Source of the DNA: Phycisphaerae bacterium
GTDB lineage: Bacteria > Planctomycetota > Phycisphaerae > SM23-33
Assembly (NCBI GenBank): GCA_030610965.1
Contig: JAUWQU010000090.1
Coordinates: 1-9,160 of the forward strand
Reading direction: 5' to 3'
Length of the DNA: 9,160 bases
This document shows positions 1 through 5,496 of the stretch, one piece after another. The stretch's first letter is position 1, and every line of letters starts with the position of its first letter. The notes below the pieces were generated by a model. That model was given only the letters and a program-made list of their open reading frames with translations, had not been told where the DNA came from and did not search any database. Made by a program: the position numbers and the translations under genes.

Positions 1-62
1 TCCGTGTCTACGAACCGACAACGGATAGCGGCGCCGGTCGCGTCGCGAACCGCTGATCCGAG

Positions 63-95
63 GAGCCGGATGCGGTAGTCCCGCACGTCCGGATC
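63..95 (+). other. Group II intron domain V (catalytic hairpin)
   Basis: This 33-nt hairpin matches the domain V architecture. The lower stem begins GAGCC, carrying the AGC catalytic triad (64-66), and closes with GTCCGGATC (87-95). A two-nucleotide AC bulge sits at 85-86. The upper stem GCGG/CCGC (72-75 with 81-84) has a five-base loop. Known domain V is about 34 nt with the same triad, the same 2-nt bulge and usually a GNRA loop; here the loop is not GNRA, and one lower-stem position is G opposite A (65/93) instead of G-U. Those two departures could mean a divergent or inactive copy. Confidence 0.75.
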
Positions 96-98
96 TGT

Positions 99-136
99 GG
101 GGGCCCCGGGCGAGCAATCGCCCGGGGCTACCCGAC
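99..136 (+). other. Group II intron domain VI with bulged branch-point A
   Basis: A perfect 11-bp stem (103-113 with 118-128) is capped by a GCAA tetraloop. It is extended by GGG/CCC (100-102 with 131-133). The unpaired TA at 129-130 on the 3' side gives the bulged adenosine expected of the lariat branch point. On its own the GC-rich hairpin could pass for a terminator or REP palindrome. There is no T-tract, and its place three bases after domain V favours domain VI. Confidence 0.7.
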
Positions 137-166
137 CACGCTCACGTTATTGGGGGGTAAAAGTCA

Positions 167-194
167 TTGACAGATTGAGCAAAGGTGGTATCAT
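167..194 (+). promoter_or_regulatory. Sigma70-type promoter of the PEP-CTERM gene
   Basis: A perfect -35 box TTGACA (167-172), a 16-bp spacer and a near-consensus -10 box TATCAT (189-194) predict transcription starting near 201. This matters for the start codon below it: a TTG at 204 would be almost at the 5' end of the transcript, whereas ATG 288 has an 87-nt leader and a good ribosome-binding site. Confidence 0.65.
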
Positions 195-200
195 GAGGAG

Positions 201-287
201 CCCTTGTCGAAGACATTAGCGGCGCGACTATTCCGCCGAGCTTCGGGGGGGGCTGCAAGAGGCTCTTCAGGAAGTGAGGACACTATC
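201..287 (+). other. Predicted 5' leader of the PEP-CTERM mRNA
   Basis: About 87 nt lie between the predicted transcription start and ATG 288. The leader holds a small hairpin CGGCG/CGCCG (220-224 with 234-238, 9-nt loop), a run of eight G at 245-252 and the Shine-Dalgarno sequence GAGGA (276-280). I do not recognise a known riboswitch consensus in it. Confidence 0.35.
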
Positions 288-2936
288 ATGCGGGCATTGA
301 CGTTCATGAGGCGTTACAGGGTTGTTTTGTACGTGTTTTTCGTCGTCATCGCGGTCGCTCTGCCTGTCACGGGGGCCTTCGGCGGCGAGAGTTGGTGGCA
401 GGCCTCTGGGTGGGGGGCCTATCACACCGGGGCGAACTGGAACCCGGCCATAATTCCCGCCTCTGGCGACAACGTCAACTTCACGCTCGGCGCATGGGGG
501 TCCGTTTCCTACGGCGTGTCCTTCGACCATAACACAACTTCCTACTCGGCGTACTCGTGGGACGACGTAACGCTGGGGCTCAACGGCTGGGACTACAACA
601 TCACCACGGACATCGAGCTCTGGAACGCCAGCCATTGGACCGTGAGCAACGGACGGCTGATCGTGGGGAATCATCTCTTTTGCCAGGGAGGCAGCGTGTC
701 GATCCTTCTGAATGGCGAGGTCCACGCTTCCTATGCGACGCTCTGCGAGCAGGTGCTGGTCGATGGTGCTGGAGCCCTGTTGTGGATCGACGGGCGGATC
801 GGATGGCAGAACGGGAGTCCTGGAGAGAACTTCGTCGTCCGCAACGGGGGGCAGGTGCATGCGGGCGGCGAGTTGTGGACGAGTTCGAATCCGACCAGGG
901 AGATCCGGATCGAGACCGGCGGCCAGGTATCGGTGGACAGCGCCACCTTCGAGACCATGTCCATCCAGGGCACGAATTCCAGGCTGGACGTGACCGGCGA
1001 CGCCTATATGTACTCGGGCAGCCTGACGCTGAGCGATCATGCTGTGGTCGTCGTGGGCGGCCGGCTTCATTGCTGGGACGGTTCGAGGAATGAGACGTCA
1101 CTGTCGCTTGCCGGCGGGGCGACCTTCACGGCTGACAGCGTGCAGCTTACGCCGTCGATAGCCGTTGACGGTGACGGAACGCTCCTCACCACCAATGACT
1201 TGAGCACCAACAACGACCTGCGCATCACCGGCGGAGGCGAGGTGATCGTGGGCGGCGCCAACGCGAACAACATCTATGTCGACGGCGGCGACTCGAGCTT
1301 CGAGTCCTCTGGGTCCCTCTGGGTCGAAGACAAGCTGGAGATCACCGGCGGCGGCCATGTGAACGTTCAGGGCGCGCATGTCGGACCGAACTATTCCTCA
1401 TCCGTGACCGTTCGGGGCGCGGGCTCGGACCTGACTGTTACCGATCAGCTTGTCGTGTTGGGCGATCTTCTCGTTACCGATAATGCCGAGGTGACGGCGA
1501 GCGAACTGGAAATCGTCGATGGGGACGCTACCATATCCAGCGGCGGGCAACTGACCGTCACTGAGGAGTTGTTCATCGAGGAGACCGATTTTACCGTCTC
1601 CGACGGCGGAACGCTCTCGGTCACAGGGGAACTCAATCTGAATGATGCTACCTTCCGGGTAAGCAGCGGGGCCACGGCGAACATCGCGGCCGCGGTGTTC
1701 TGCCACCAGGCCTCCATCGAAGTCGATGCCGCGAGTCTGGAACTCGGCGACGCCAGCAGCCCGTACGGCTTTATTGCCAGCCTCTCCCGGATCGTCGCGA
1801 CGTCGGGAGCCGACGTGACCTTGAAGTCGCAATCCTACTCGGGGATCACGGCCGTGGGCATCTACGACTCCGTGGTAAGGGCGCCCAACGGACTGAGTAT
1901 CGCCAACAATGGCTTCCTCACTGGGCGGGGGCAGGTTATCGGCCCGGTATGCACGGGAGTCGGCTCGACCATCTTCGCCGAGGGCGCCCTGGACCTGGGC
2001 GATGTCAATGCCGTCGACGGTGTGGCCCTGGAAGGCCGGCTGTACGTCGACTCACACACCGTGACGCTTCGCGACCGTAACGAGGCGGTGCTCGGATCCC
2101 TGACGACCTTGGGCAACCCGGCCGCGGGCACCGGCGGGAGGCTGCTGGCGGACAACGGCTTCCTGCTGCAGCGTGGCAGGAACCTTTCGGGCTTTGGCAG
2201 CGTTGAGGGGGCGTTCGAGAACAACGGTGACGTCTACGGGGGGACCGATGGCAATACGATGGAGTTCACGGAACTCGTCACGGGCATCGGCGACTTCCAC
2301 GACGACGTGACATTCTCGGGCGGCTACTCGCCGGGCATGAGCCCGGTCCAGGCGGAACTGGATGACATGACACTGGCTGCCACGAACGCGCTGACCATGG
2401 AGCTTGGGGGCCTGACCGCCGGCAGCCAATACGATCAGCTCGTCGTCAGCGGCAAGGCCGCGCTCGACGGCGACCTCGACGTGACGCTTATCTACGGCTT
2501 CACGCCGGAACTTGGCGATGCGTTCACGCTGATTGACGGCTCTGGCTTGGCGTTGAGCGGCCAGTTCGACAGCACGAGCCTTCCTTTGCTCGCCGGCGGC
2601 CTGGACTGGGCGATAATCCAGACAGGAAGTAATTTCGCCCTCGAGGTGGCGCTGCTGGGAGACGTGGACCTGAGCGGGGCGGTGGACGGGGCGGACTATG
2701 TCGCCCTGAAACGTCACATGGGCCTGGTGTCGGCTGCCGTGCGGGCTGACGGCGACTTGAACAGGGACGGCGACGTGGACTGGAACGACCTGCAGTTGCT
2801 GACAGCGAACTTCGGCCGTACGAGCGCAGATTCTCCAGTTGCCATCCCCGAGCCCGCCACACTGTCGCTGCTGGCTCTGGGCGGACTTGCGATGTTGCGC
2901 CGCAGGCGGATACGGCGGAGCATCTTCACCATATAG
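288..2936 (+). CDS. Secreted beta-helix-like protein with dockerin-like segment and PEP-CTERM sorting signal
   Basis: This 882-residue exported protein is probably a surface or extracellular-matrix component. Residues 1-30 form a signal peptide (basic MRRYR, then a long hydrophobic core ending near TGAFG). A Trp-rich opening, GANWNPAIIPASGDNVNF-like, is common in autotransporter-like planctomycete proteins. Roughly residues 40-640 are Gly/Ser/Thr/Val-rich strand repeats (ITGGG near 313 and 352, SSGGQLTV at 417, VSDGGTLSV at 437), as in right-handed beta-helices. Residues 679-790 resemble the closing segment of such proteins (YSPGMSP, then a YDQLVVSG motif). Two Asp-rich dockerin-type calcium loops follow (DVDLSGAVDGAD from 792, DGDLNRDGDVDWND from 821). 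The end has PEP at 854-856, a hydrophobic helix and RRRRIRR, the PEP-CTERM signature processed by an exosortase. The start was chosen at ATG 288 because GAGGA lies 7 nt upstream; the in-frame TTG at 204 would add 28 residues before the signal peptide. ATG 306 is an alternative. The ligand is unknown. Confidence 0.9.
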   Translation: MRALTFMRRYRVVLYVFFVVIAVALPVTGAFGGESWWQASGWGAYHTGANWNPAIIPASGDNVNFTLGAWGSVSYGVSFDHNTTSYSAYSWDDVTLGLNGWDYNITTDIELWNASHWTVSNGRLIVGNHLFCQGGSVSILLNGEVHASYATLCEQVLVDGAGALLWIDGRIGWQNGSPGENFVVRNGGQVHAGGELWTSSNPTREIRIETGGQVSVDSATFETMSIQGTNSRLDVTGDAYMYSGSLTLSDHAVVVVGGRLHCWDGSRNETSLSLAGGATFTADSVQLTPSIAVDGDGTLLTTNDLSTNNDLRITGGGEVIVGGANANNIYVDGGDSSFESSGSLWVEDKLEITGGGHVNVQGAHVGPNYSSSVTVRGAGSDLTVTDQLVVLGDLLVTDNAEVTASELEIVDGDATISSGGQLTVTEELFIEETDFTVSDGGTLSVTGELNLNDATFRVSSGATANIAAAVFCHQASIEVDAASLELGDASSPYGFIASLSRIVATSGADVTLKSQSYSGITAVGIYDSVVRAPNGLSIANNGFLTGRGQVIGPVCTGVGSTIFAEGALDLGDVNAVDGVALEGRLYVDSHTVTLRDRNEAVLGSLTTLGNPAAGTGGRLLADNGFLLQRGRNLSGFGSVEGAFENNGDVYGGTDGNTMEFTELVTGIGDFHDDVTFSGGYSPGMSPVQAELDDMTLAATNALTMELGGLTAGSQYDQLVVSGKAALDGDLDVTLIYGFTPELGDAFTLIDGSGLALSGQFDSTSLPLLAGGLDWAIIQTGSNFALEVALLGDVDLSGAVDGADYVALKRHMGLVSAAVRADGDLNRDGDVDWNDLQLLTANFGRTSADSPVAIPEPATLSLLALGGLAMLRRRRIRRSIFTI

Positions 2937-2942
2937 GTTTAG

Positions 2943-3034
2943 CTTGCCAAGCCATGGTCGGCTGCCAGGGAAACGGCATGTCCCCAGATTCCCCTGCTGG
3001 CAGGTCGCTACCCGGCTGGCCGCCGAGTGGCAAG
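2943..3034 (+). terminator. Possible structured terminator after the PEP-CTERM gene
   Basis: Inverted repeats are nested just after the stop codon: CTTGCCA (2943-2949) with TGGCAAG (3028-3034), enclosing CTGCCAG (2962-2968) with CTGGCAG (2997-3003). The outer arm is followed directly by TTTCTT. The loops are long, so this is not a classical intrinsic terminator. It is the best candidate in the 251-bp gap to the next gene. Confidence 0.3.
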
Positions 3035-3056
3035 TTTCTTCACGCTAACCAAACGG

Positions 3057-3074
3057 CCGGCCGAAATAGGCCGG
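3057..3074. repeat. Short GC hairpin CCGGCC/GGCCGG
   Basis: A perfect 6-bp inverted repeat (3057-3062 with 3069-3074) surrounds a GAAATA loop. It lies 28 bp before the -35 box of the epimerase promoter. No T-tract follows, so it may be an operator or incidental structure; nothing decides between these. Confidence 0.3.
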
Positions 3075-3101
3075 TGCGAAAATGCCAGGCCCTGATCGTT
3101 C

Positions 3102-3130
3102 TTGACCGGTTACGGTGGCGGGTCTAAACT
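3102..3130 (+). promoter_or_regulatory. Promoter of the sugar 3-epimerase gene
   Basis: TTGACC (3102-3107), a 17-bp spacer and TAAACT (3125-3130) match five of six and four of six consensus bases. Transcription would start near 3137, leaving a leader of about 50 nt. Together with the 251-bp gap upstream, this suggests the epimerase gene has its own promoter. Confidence 0.5.
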
Positions 3131-3187
3131 TCACCGTCGGCGTCGCCTTTTGCTCGTAACGCCCATTCGGCGCAATGGAGATTCGGC

Positions 3188-4102
3188 ATGTCTAAGAATA
3201 AGAAGAAGAAACGCGGCTCGGGCAAGGGTCGCAAGGTTCGCAAGGGCCTTTCGGGGATTCGTTTCGGCCTGAACCTGCTGGTCTACACACCCACGTTTTC
3301 GCGGGAGAGGATCGACCTCATCGCCAAGGTGGCCGATATGGGCTATGACGGCGTGGAGGTCCCCTTCAATGACCTCGACGTGCTGGACGCCCCGGCCACT
3401 CGCGCCGCGTGCGAGAAGGCCGGCGTCGGCGTGACGAGTTGCTGCGTGCTCATGCCGGACGCCAGCCTCTGCTCGGGCGATCCCGCCCAGCGAGCCGCGG
3501 GCCTGGTAAGCCTGCGGCGGATGATCGACATCACGGCCGAGATGGGCGGCAAGGTCATGGCTGGGCCGCTCTATGCGCCCGTGCGATGTCTGACCGGCCT
3601 GGCAAGGACGGCCGACGAGTGGAACTGGTGCGTCGAGGGCCTCGCCGCCGCCGCGGACCATGCCCGCAAGGCCGACATCACGCTTGCCATCGAGCCGCTG
3701 AACCGTTTCGAGACGCACGTTCTGAACACGGCCGGCGACGCCCGGCGCATGGCCCAGGCTGTCGGCAGCGACAATCTGAGGGTGCAGCTCGACACGTTCC
3801 ACGGCAACATCGAGGAGAAGGACACCGCCGCCGCGATCCGCGATGTCGGCGGCCTGCTTGGCCATTTCCACGCCTCGGAGTCCGACCGCGGCGAACTCGG
3901 CACGGGCCAGGTGCGGTGGAAGAAAGTGTTCGCCGCGCTGAAGGACATCCGTTACGGCGGATGGGTCACGATCGAGAGCTTCGCCACCGGCATCGTGGAG
4001 CTATGCGCGGCCGCGTGCATATGGCGGCCTATCTACGACTCCGCCGACCGCCTGGCAACCGACGGCCTGGCGTTTCTAAAGCGCCAGGCAGCTAAGGCAT
4101 AG
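3188..4102 (+). CDS. Sugar 3-epimerase, D-tagatose/D-psicose (allulose) 3-epimerase family
   Basis: This 304-residue cytoplasmic TIM-barrel enzyme is expected to epimerise a ketose at C3 using a divalent metal. The metal ligands can be read directly: E169 (in IEPLNRFE), D202 (LDTFH), H228 (second His of HFHASE) and E263 (IESF). Their spacings of 33, 26 and 35 residues equal those of E152, D185, H211 and E246 in Pseudomonas cichorii D-tagatose 3-epimerase. The substrate-contact equivalents E175, H205 and R234 are also present. E169 and E263 would be the acid/base pair. The first 20 residues are very basic (MSKNKKKKRGSGKGRKVRKG), an extension not needed for the fold. The start is supported by TGGAG 7 nt upstream of ATG 3188, and the next Met lies inside the barrel, so the extension is probably real. 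It appears monocistronic, convergent with hicB. The exact sugar is uncertain; other family members act on L-ribulose, fructose or related ketoses. Confidence 0.85.
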   Translation: MSKNKKKKRGSGKGRKVRKGLSGIRFGLNLLVYTPTFSRERIDLIAKVADMGYDGVEVPFNDLDVLDAPATRAACEKAGVGVTSCCVLMPDASLCSGDPAQRAAGLVSLRRMIDITAEMGGKVMAGPLYAPVRCLTGLARTADEWNWCVEGLAAAADHARKADITLAIEPLNRFETHVLNTAGDARRMAQAVGSDNLRVQLDTFHGNIEEKDTAAAIRDVGGLLGHFHASESDRGELGTGQVRWKKVFAALKDIRYGGWVTIESFATGIVELCAAACIWRPIYDSADRLATDGLAFLKRQAAKA

Positions 4103-4186
4103 CAAGGCGGCAGCCTCGGATACGCTCACAATCGGAGTACCGAACAGGATTGGGACACCATACAGAGTCTGCCTGCCACGTCTGAC

Positions 4187-4222
4187 GGACATAAAACGGG
4201 TCAGGGACATAAAACGGGTCAG
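4187..4222. repeat. Two tandem copies of an 18-bp repeat
   Basis: GGACATAAAACGGGTCAG occurs at 4187-4204 and again, identically and without spacer, at 4205-4222. The second copy's ATAAAA (4209-4214) also pairs with TTTTAT at 4228-4233. I associate similar 'ACATAAAACGGGTCAG' strings with dispersed, transposase-linked repeats in environmental genomes, but that is memory, not a search. The 84 bp before it, back to the epimerase stop, show no gene and no clear terminator. Confidence 0.6.
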
Positions 4223-4291
4223 AACTATTTTATCTGCTGTGGTCATAGTGTGTTATGTGGCTGGTGGCGTGGTCCCAAAGTCCTTGGAGGT

Positions 4292-4419
4292 GGTGCCATG
4301 CTTCCGGACGCTGTTGCCGGAAGCATGCTCCAAGTGCGATCTTGGTACGGCAAGACGACAGTGGACCCATATGTGTTGTGGGAACATGCTTCCGCAAACG
4401 GCCGCGGAAACATGGCACC
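4292..4419. repeat. Nested palindrome pair (MITE- or REP-like element)
   Basis: Two related hairpins lie 57 bp apart. The first is a perfect 11-bp inverted repeat, CATGCTTCCGG (4297-4307) with CCGGAAGCATG (4317-4327). The second is CATGCTTCCGC (4385-4395) with GCGGAAACATG (4404-4414), with one mismatch. The outer arms also mirror each other: GGTGCCATG at 4292-4300 against CATGGCACC at 4411-4419. The whole unit could therefore fold as one large cruciform. No convincing protein is encoded in the 415-bp gap 4103-4517, which this element dominates. Confidence 0.6.
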
Positions 4420-4470
4420 CCGGAGACCAACCGCAATATACGGGGACGCCTTACACATTAAAGCTCTGAT

Positions 4471-4510
4471 GGTGGACCCAAAGGGGGGGCTTGCCCCAAC
4501 GTGGGCCACC
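4471..4510. terminator. Imperfect 40-bp hairpin at the 3' end of hicB
   Basis: GGTGGACCCA (4471-4480) pairs with TGGGCCACC (4502-4510) apart from one bulged A. Inside, GGGG (4486-4489 region) faces CCCC (4494-4497). The hairpin begins 7 bp beyond the hicB stop codon and separates convergent genes, so it could terminate transcription, although neither side has a clean T-tract. It may instead be another copy of a dispersed palindromic repeat. Confidence 0.4.
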
Positions 4511-4517
4511 GGCCTGC

Positions 4518-4985
4518 TCATCTTCGGGTCTTTTTGGCGTTGGCGTTGGCTTTGCCGCGGAAGGCGGGTCGGCCCTTCGCATCTTTGGCTTGATCGGTCA
4601 TGTACTGCACGGCAGCTCGGCCGATCAGGCCGCTTCGGGTCTGGCCGTGAGCCTTGGCGTAGCGGTCCACCGCATCGAGCACCCGCTCTGGCAGCGTGAT
4701 GTTCACTCGCTTGGCGCGGATACGCAGGTTGGACTCGTCGACCCCTACCACGGCCCAGACGCCGTCCGCGTAGTCCGGGTTACTTTTGTGCGCCTCGATG
4801 CTCGTGGGTTCGGGAATGGGGAGCCCCTCTTCGATCATGCCCTCGAGATGCAGCTCGATGGCTTCCCGGGCCATTGCGATAGCCTCATCCATCGTCGCAC
4901 CCGCGCTGAAGCACCCGGGCAGGTCGGGAATCGTCACACCGTAGTCGGTGCCCTTGTCCTTGTGGATCACGACTGAGTAGTTCAT
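4518..4985 (-). CDS. hicB: HicB-family antitoxin, orphan (HicB fold plus ribbon-helix-helix)
   Basis: This 155-residue protein has the two-part build of type II HicB antitoxins. Residues 3-62 are the partial RNase-H-like HicB fold (YSVVIHKDKGTDYGVTIPDLPGCFSAG..., then EAIELHLEGM and PIPEP). Residues 94-130 (NITLPERVLDAVDRYAKAHGQTRSGLIGRAAVQYM) are a ribbon-helix-helix DNA-binding domain. A Lys/Arg/Ala-rich tail follows. In the known systems HicB neutralises the HicA mRNA interferase and represses its own operon. No HicA-like frame (about 60-90 residues with GSHH and a KKGTL motif) is visible on either side, so this copy is orphaned or works in trans. A 17-bp palindrome overlapping its promoter supports autoregulation. 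There is no Shine-Dalgarno sequence before ATG 4985, consistent with a near-leaderless transcript. It is convergent with the epimerase gene. Confidence 0.85.
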   Translation of the reverse strand: MNYSVVIHKDKGTDYGVTIPDLPGCFSAGATMDEAIAMAREAIELHLEGMIEEGLPIPEPTSIEAHKSNPDYADGVWAVVGVDESNLRIRAKRVNITLPERVLDAVDRYAKAHGQTRSGLIGRAAVQYMTDQAKDAKGRPAFRGKANANAKKTRR

Positions 4986-4987
4986 GG

Positions 4988-5020
4988 GTGTGTACTATAC
5001 ACACGCACGGGCTGTGTCAA
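4988..5020 (-). promoter_or_regulatory. hicB promoter with overlapping 17-bp operator palindrome
   Basis: Reading the minus strand, TTGACA (5020-5015) is followed after 15 bp by TATAGT (4999-4994). Transcription would start at about 4987, two bases before the ATG at 4985. A perfect inverted repeat, GTGTGTA (4988-4994), CTA centre, TACACAC (4998-5004), covers the -10 box: an ideal site for repression by the ribbon-helix-helix domain of HicB. The 15-bp spacer is short, which suggests a weak or regulated promoter. Confidence 0.55.
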
Positions 5021-5310
5021 TACCGGAAAAGCAAGGATTTCGCCTCATCACGAACACGTGCAAAAGGCTCGACGTGCTGCGGTGCATCAGCCTGGCCGCG
5101 TTGGCGGCCGCACTGGCCGCACTGGCCGGCGAGGCCGAGGCTCGTTCGAACCAGCCGGCAGAAGCGGCAGTGCGGCTTGTTCTCTCCGACTTGCAGTTCC
5201 CGTCCGTCCGGGGCGAGGAAAGAGAACCGCACCGCCAGCAGCCGGGTAAAGTGGTCGAGCACCTCGCGGATGTCCTGCTGGAAAATGAAGTGCATCCCGT
5301 GTGTGGACAT
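5017..5310 (-). pseudogene. Truncated PocR-domain transcriptional regulator (AraC-family remnant)
   Basis: The 97-residue frame starts MSTHGMHFIFQQDIREVLDH and continues with APDGRELQVG, then CRFCRLVR and a Cys cluster (C48, C51, C64, C67). This is the N-terminal half of a PocR ligand-sensing domain, as found in front of AraC-type helix-turn-helix domains in planctomycete sugar regulators. The family continues with a YxCHAGL motif. Here the frame reads KSLLFRY and stops (TGA 5019-5017) exactly where that Cys would be, and neither the rest of PocR nor a helix-turn-helix follows. The stop codon lies within the hicB -35 box, so the 3' part seems to have been replaced by the hicB segment. Starts are ATG 5310 or ATG 5295; an in-frame stop at 5322-5320 blocks anything longer, and no strong ribosome-binding site is visible. 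It diverges from the cupin operon, the usual position for an operon's own regulator. It might still be expressed as a short sensor fragment. Confidence 0.65.
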
Positions 5311-5366
5311 GCCATGGTATTACATCACATTTGCAGGAATGTTCATCATACGAGCGAACTTATCCA

Positions 5367-5396
5367 TTGCCCGCCAGGCAGCCCATGAAGTAGACT
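5367..5396 (+). promoter_or_regulatory. Candidate promoter of the cupin-isomerase-dehydrogenase operon
   Basis: TTGCCC (5367-5372), an 18-bp spacer and TAGACT (5391-5396) each match four of six consensus bases. It is the best pair I can find in the 186 bp between the divergent regulator and the cupin start. Its weakness would fit a promoter that needs an activator. The predicted leader is about 95 nt. Confidence 0.3.
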
Positions 5397-5420
5397 CTCT
5401 TTTCGCGCATGGGCGCCAAG

Positions 5421-5463
5421 GCAGGCCGGCCCCGCCCGGTGGGGCGCCGCAGCCTGCGGGCTG
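5421..5463 (+). repeat. Strong GC-rich hairpin in the operon leader
   Basis: GCAGGC (5421-5426) pairs with GCCTGC (5452-5457) around an inner stem GCCCC/GGGGC (5429-5433 with 5441-5445). An alternative hairpin, CAGCC/GGCTG with a TGCG loop (5450-5463), competes for the same 3' arm. It ends about 22 nt before the cupin Shine-Dalgarno site. It could be an attenuator, an mRNA-stabilising element or a REP copy; two mutually exclusive folds are visible. Confidence 0.4.
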
Positions 5464-5496
5464 GAAGCGGAATTCATCTCTACGAAAGGTTTGGAA

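Larger units (their letters stand above)
1..136 (+). mobile_element. 3' end of a group II intron (domains V and VI)
   Basis: The first 136 bases carry the two terminal RNA domains of a self-splicing group II intron, in the right order and spacing: domain V at 63-95, then domain VI at about 99-133 with a bulged A at 130. The likely 3' splice site is after the AC at 135-136, seven nucleotides counting from the branch-point A; an AC at 138-139 is the alternative. The reverse transcriptase/maturase encoded in domain IV would lie upstream of the window; no recognisable part of it is visible. Downstream exon sequence starts at about 137, only about 30 bp before the promoter of the PEP-CTERM gene. 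The identification rests on RNA structure, not on protein evidence. Confidence 0.75.

Noticed and set aside
3..56. An open frame running in from the left edge and stopping at TGA 54-56, possibly the end of the intron-encoded protein
   Set aside because: Only 17 residues (RVYEPTTDSGAGRVANR) are visible and I recognise no maturase or reverse-transcriptase motif. Its stop 7 nt before domain V is suggestive, but not enough to call a gene.
103..128. GC-rich 11-bp hairpin as an intrinsic terminator
   Set aside because: No T-tract follows; position after domain V and the TA bulge in the extended stem identify it better as domain VI.
193..219. An eight-codon upstream ORF (ATG 193 to TAG 219)
   Set aside because: Its ATG overlaps the -10 box and lies upstream of the predicted transcription start, so it would not be in the mRNA.
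204..287. TTG start at 204, giving a 910-residue version of the PEP-CTERM protein
   Set aside because: It sits at the predicted transcription start, lacks a properly spaced ribosome-binding site and puts 28 unrelated residues before the signal peptide; ATG 288 has GAGGA at 7 nt.
267..1101. Long frames opposite or overlapping the PEP-CTERM gene
   Set aside because: They are Arg/Pro/His-rich shadows typical of GC-rich coding DNA, without domains, plausible starts or repeats.
3131..3871. A 246-residue minus-strand frame over the epimerase gene
   Set aside because: The plus strand encodes a complete enzyme with all active-site residues; the antisense frame has no recognisable motif.
4239..4699. 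Several overlapping frames on both strands in the 4103-4517 gap, examined for a HicA toxin
   Set aside because: Their translations simply read through the palindromic repeats; none shows HicA features (GSHH, KKGTL) or a ribosome-binding site with a coherent product.
4103..5490. CRISPR array or tRNA gene in the repeat-rich segment
   Set aside because: There are only two adjacent 18-bp copies without spacers, and no cloverleaf with a TTCGA-type arm was found.
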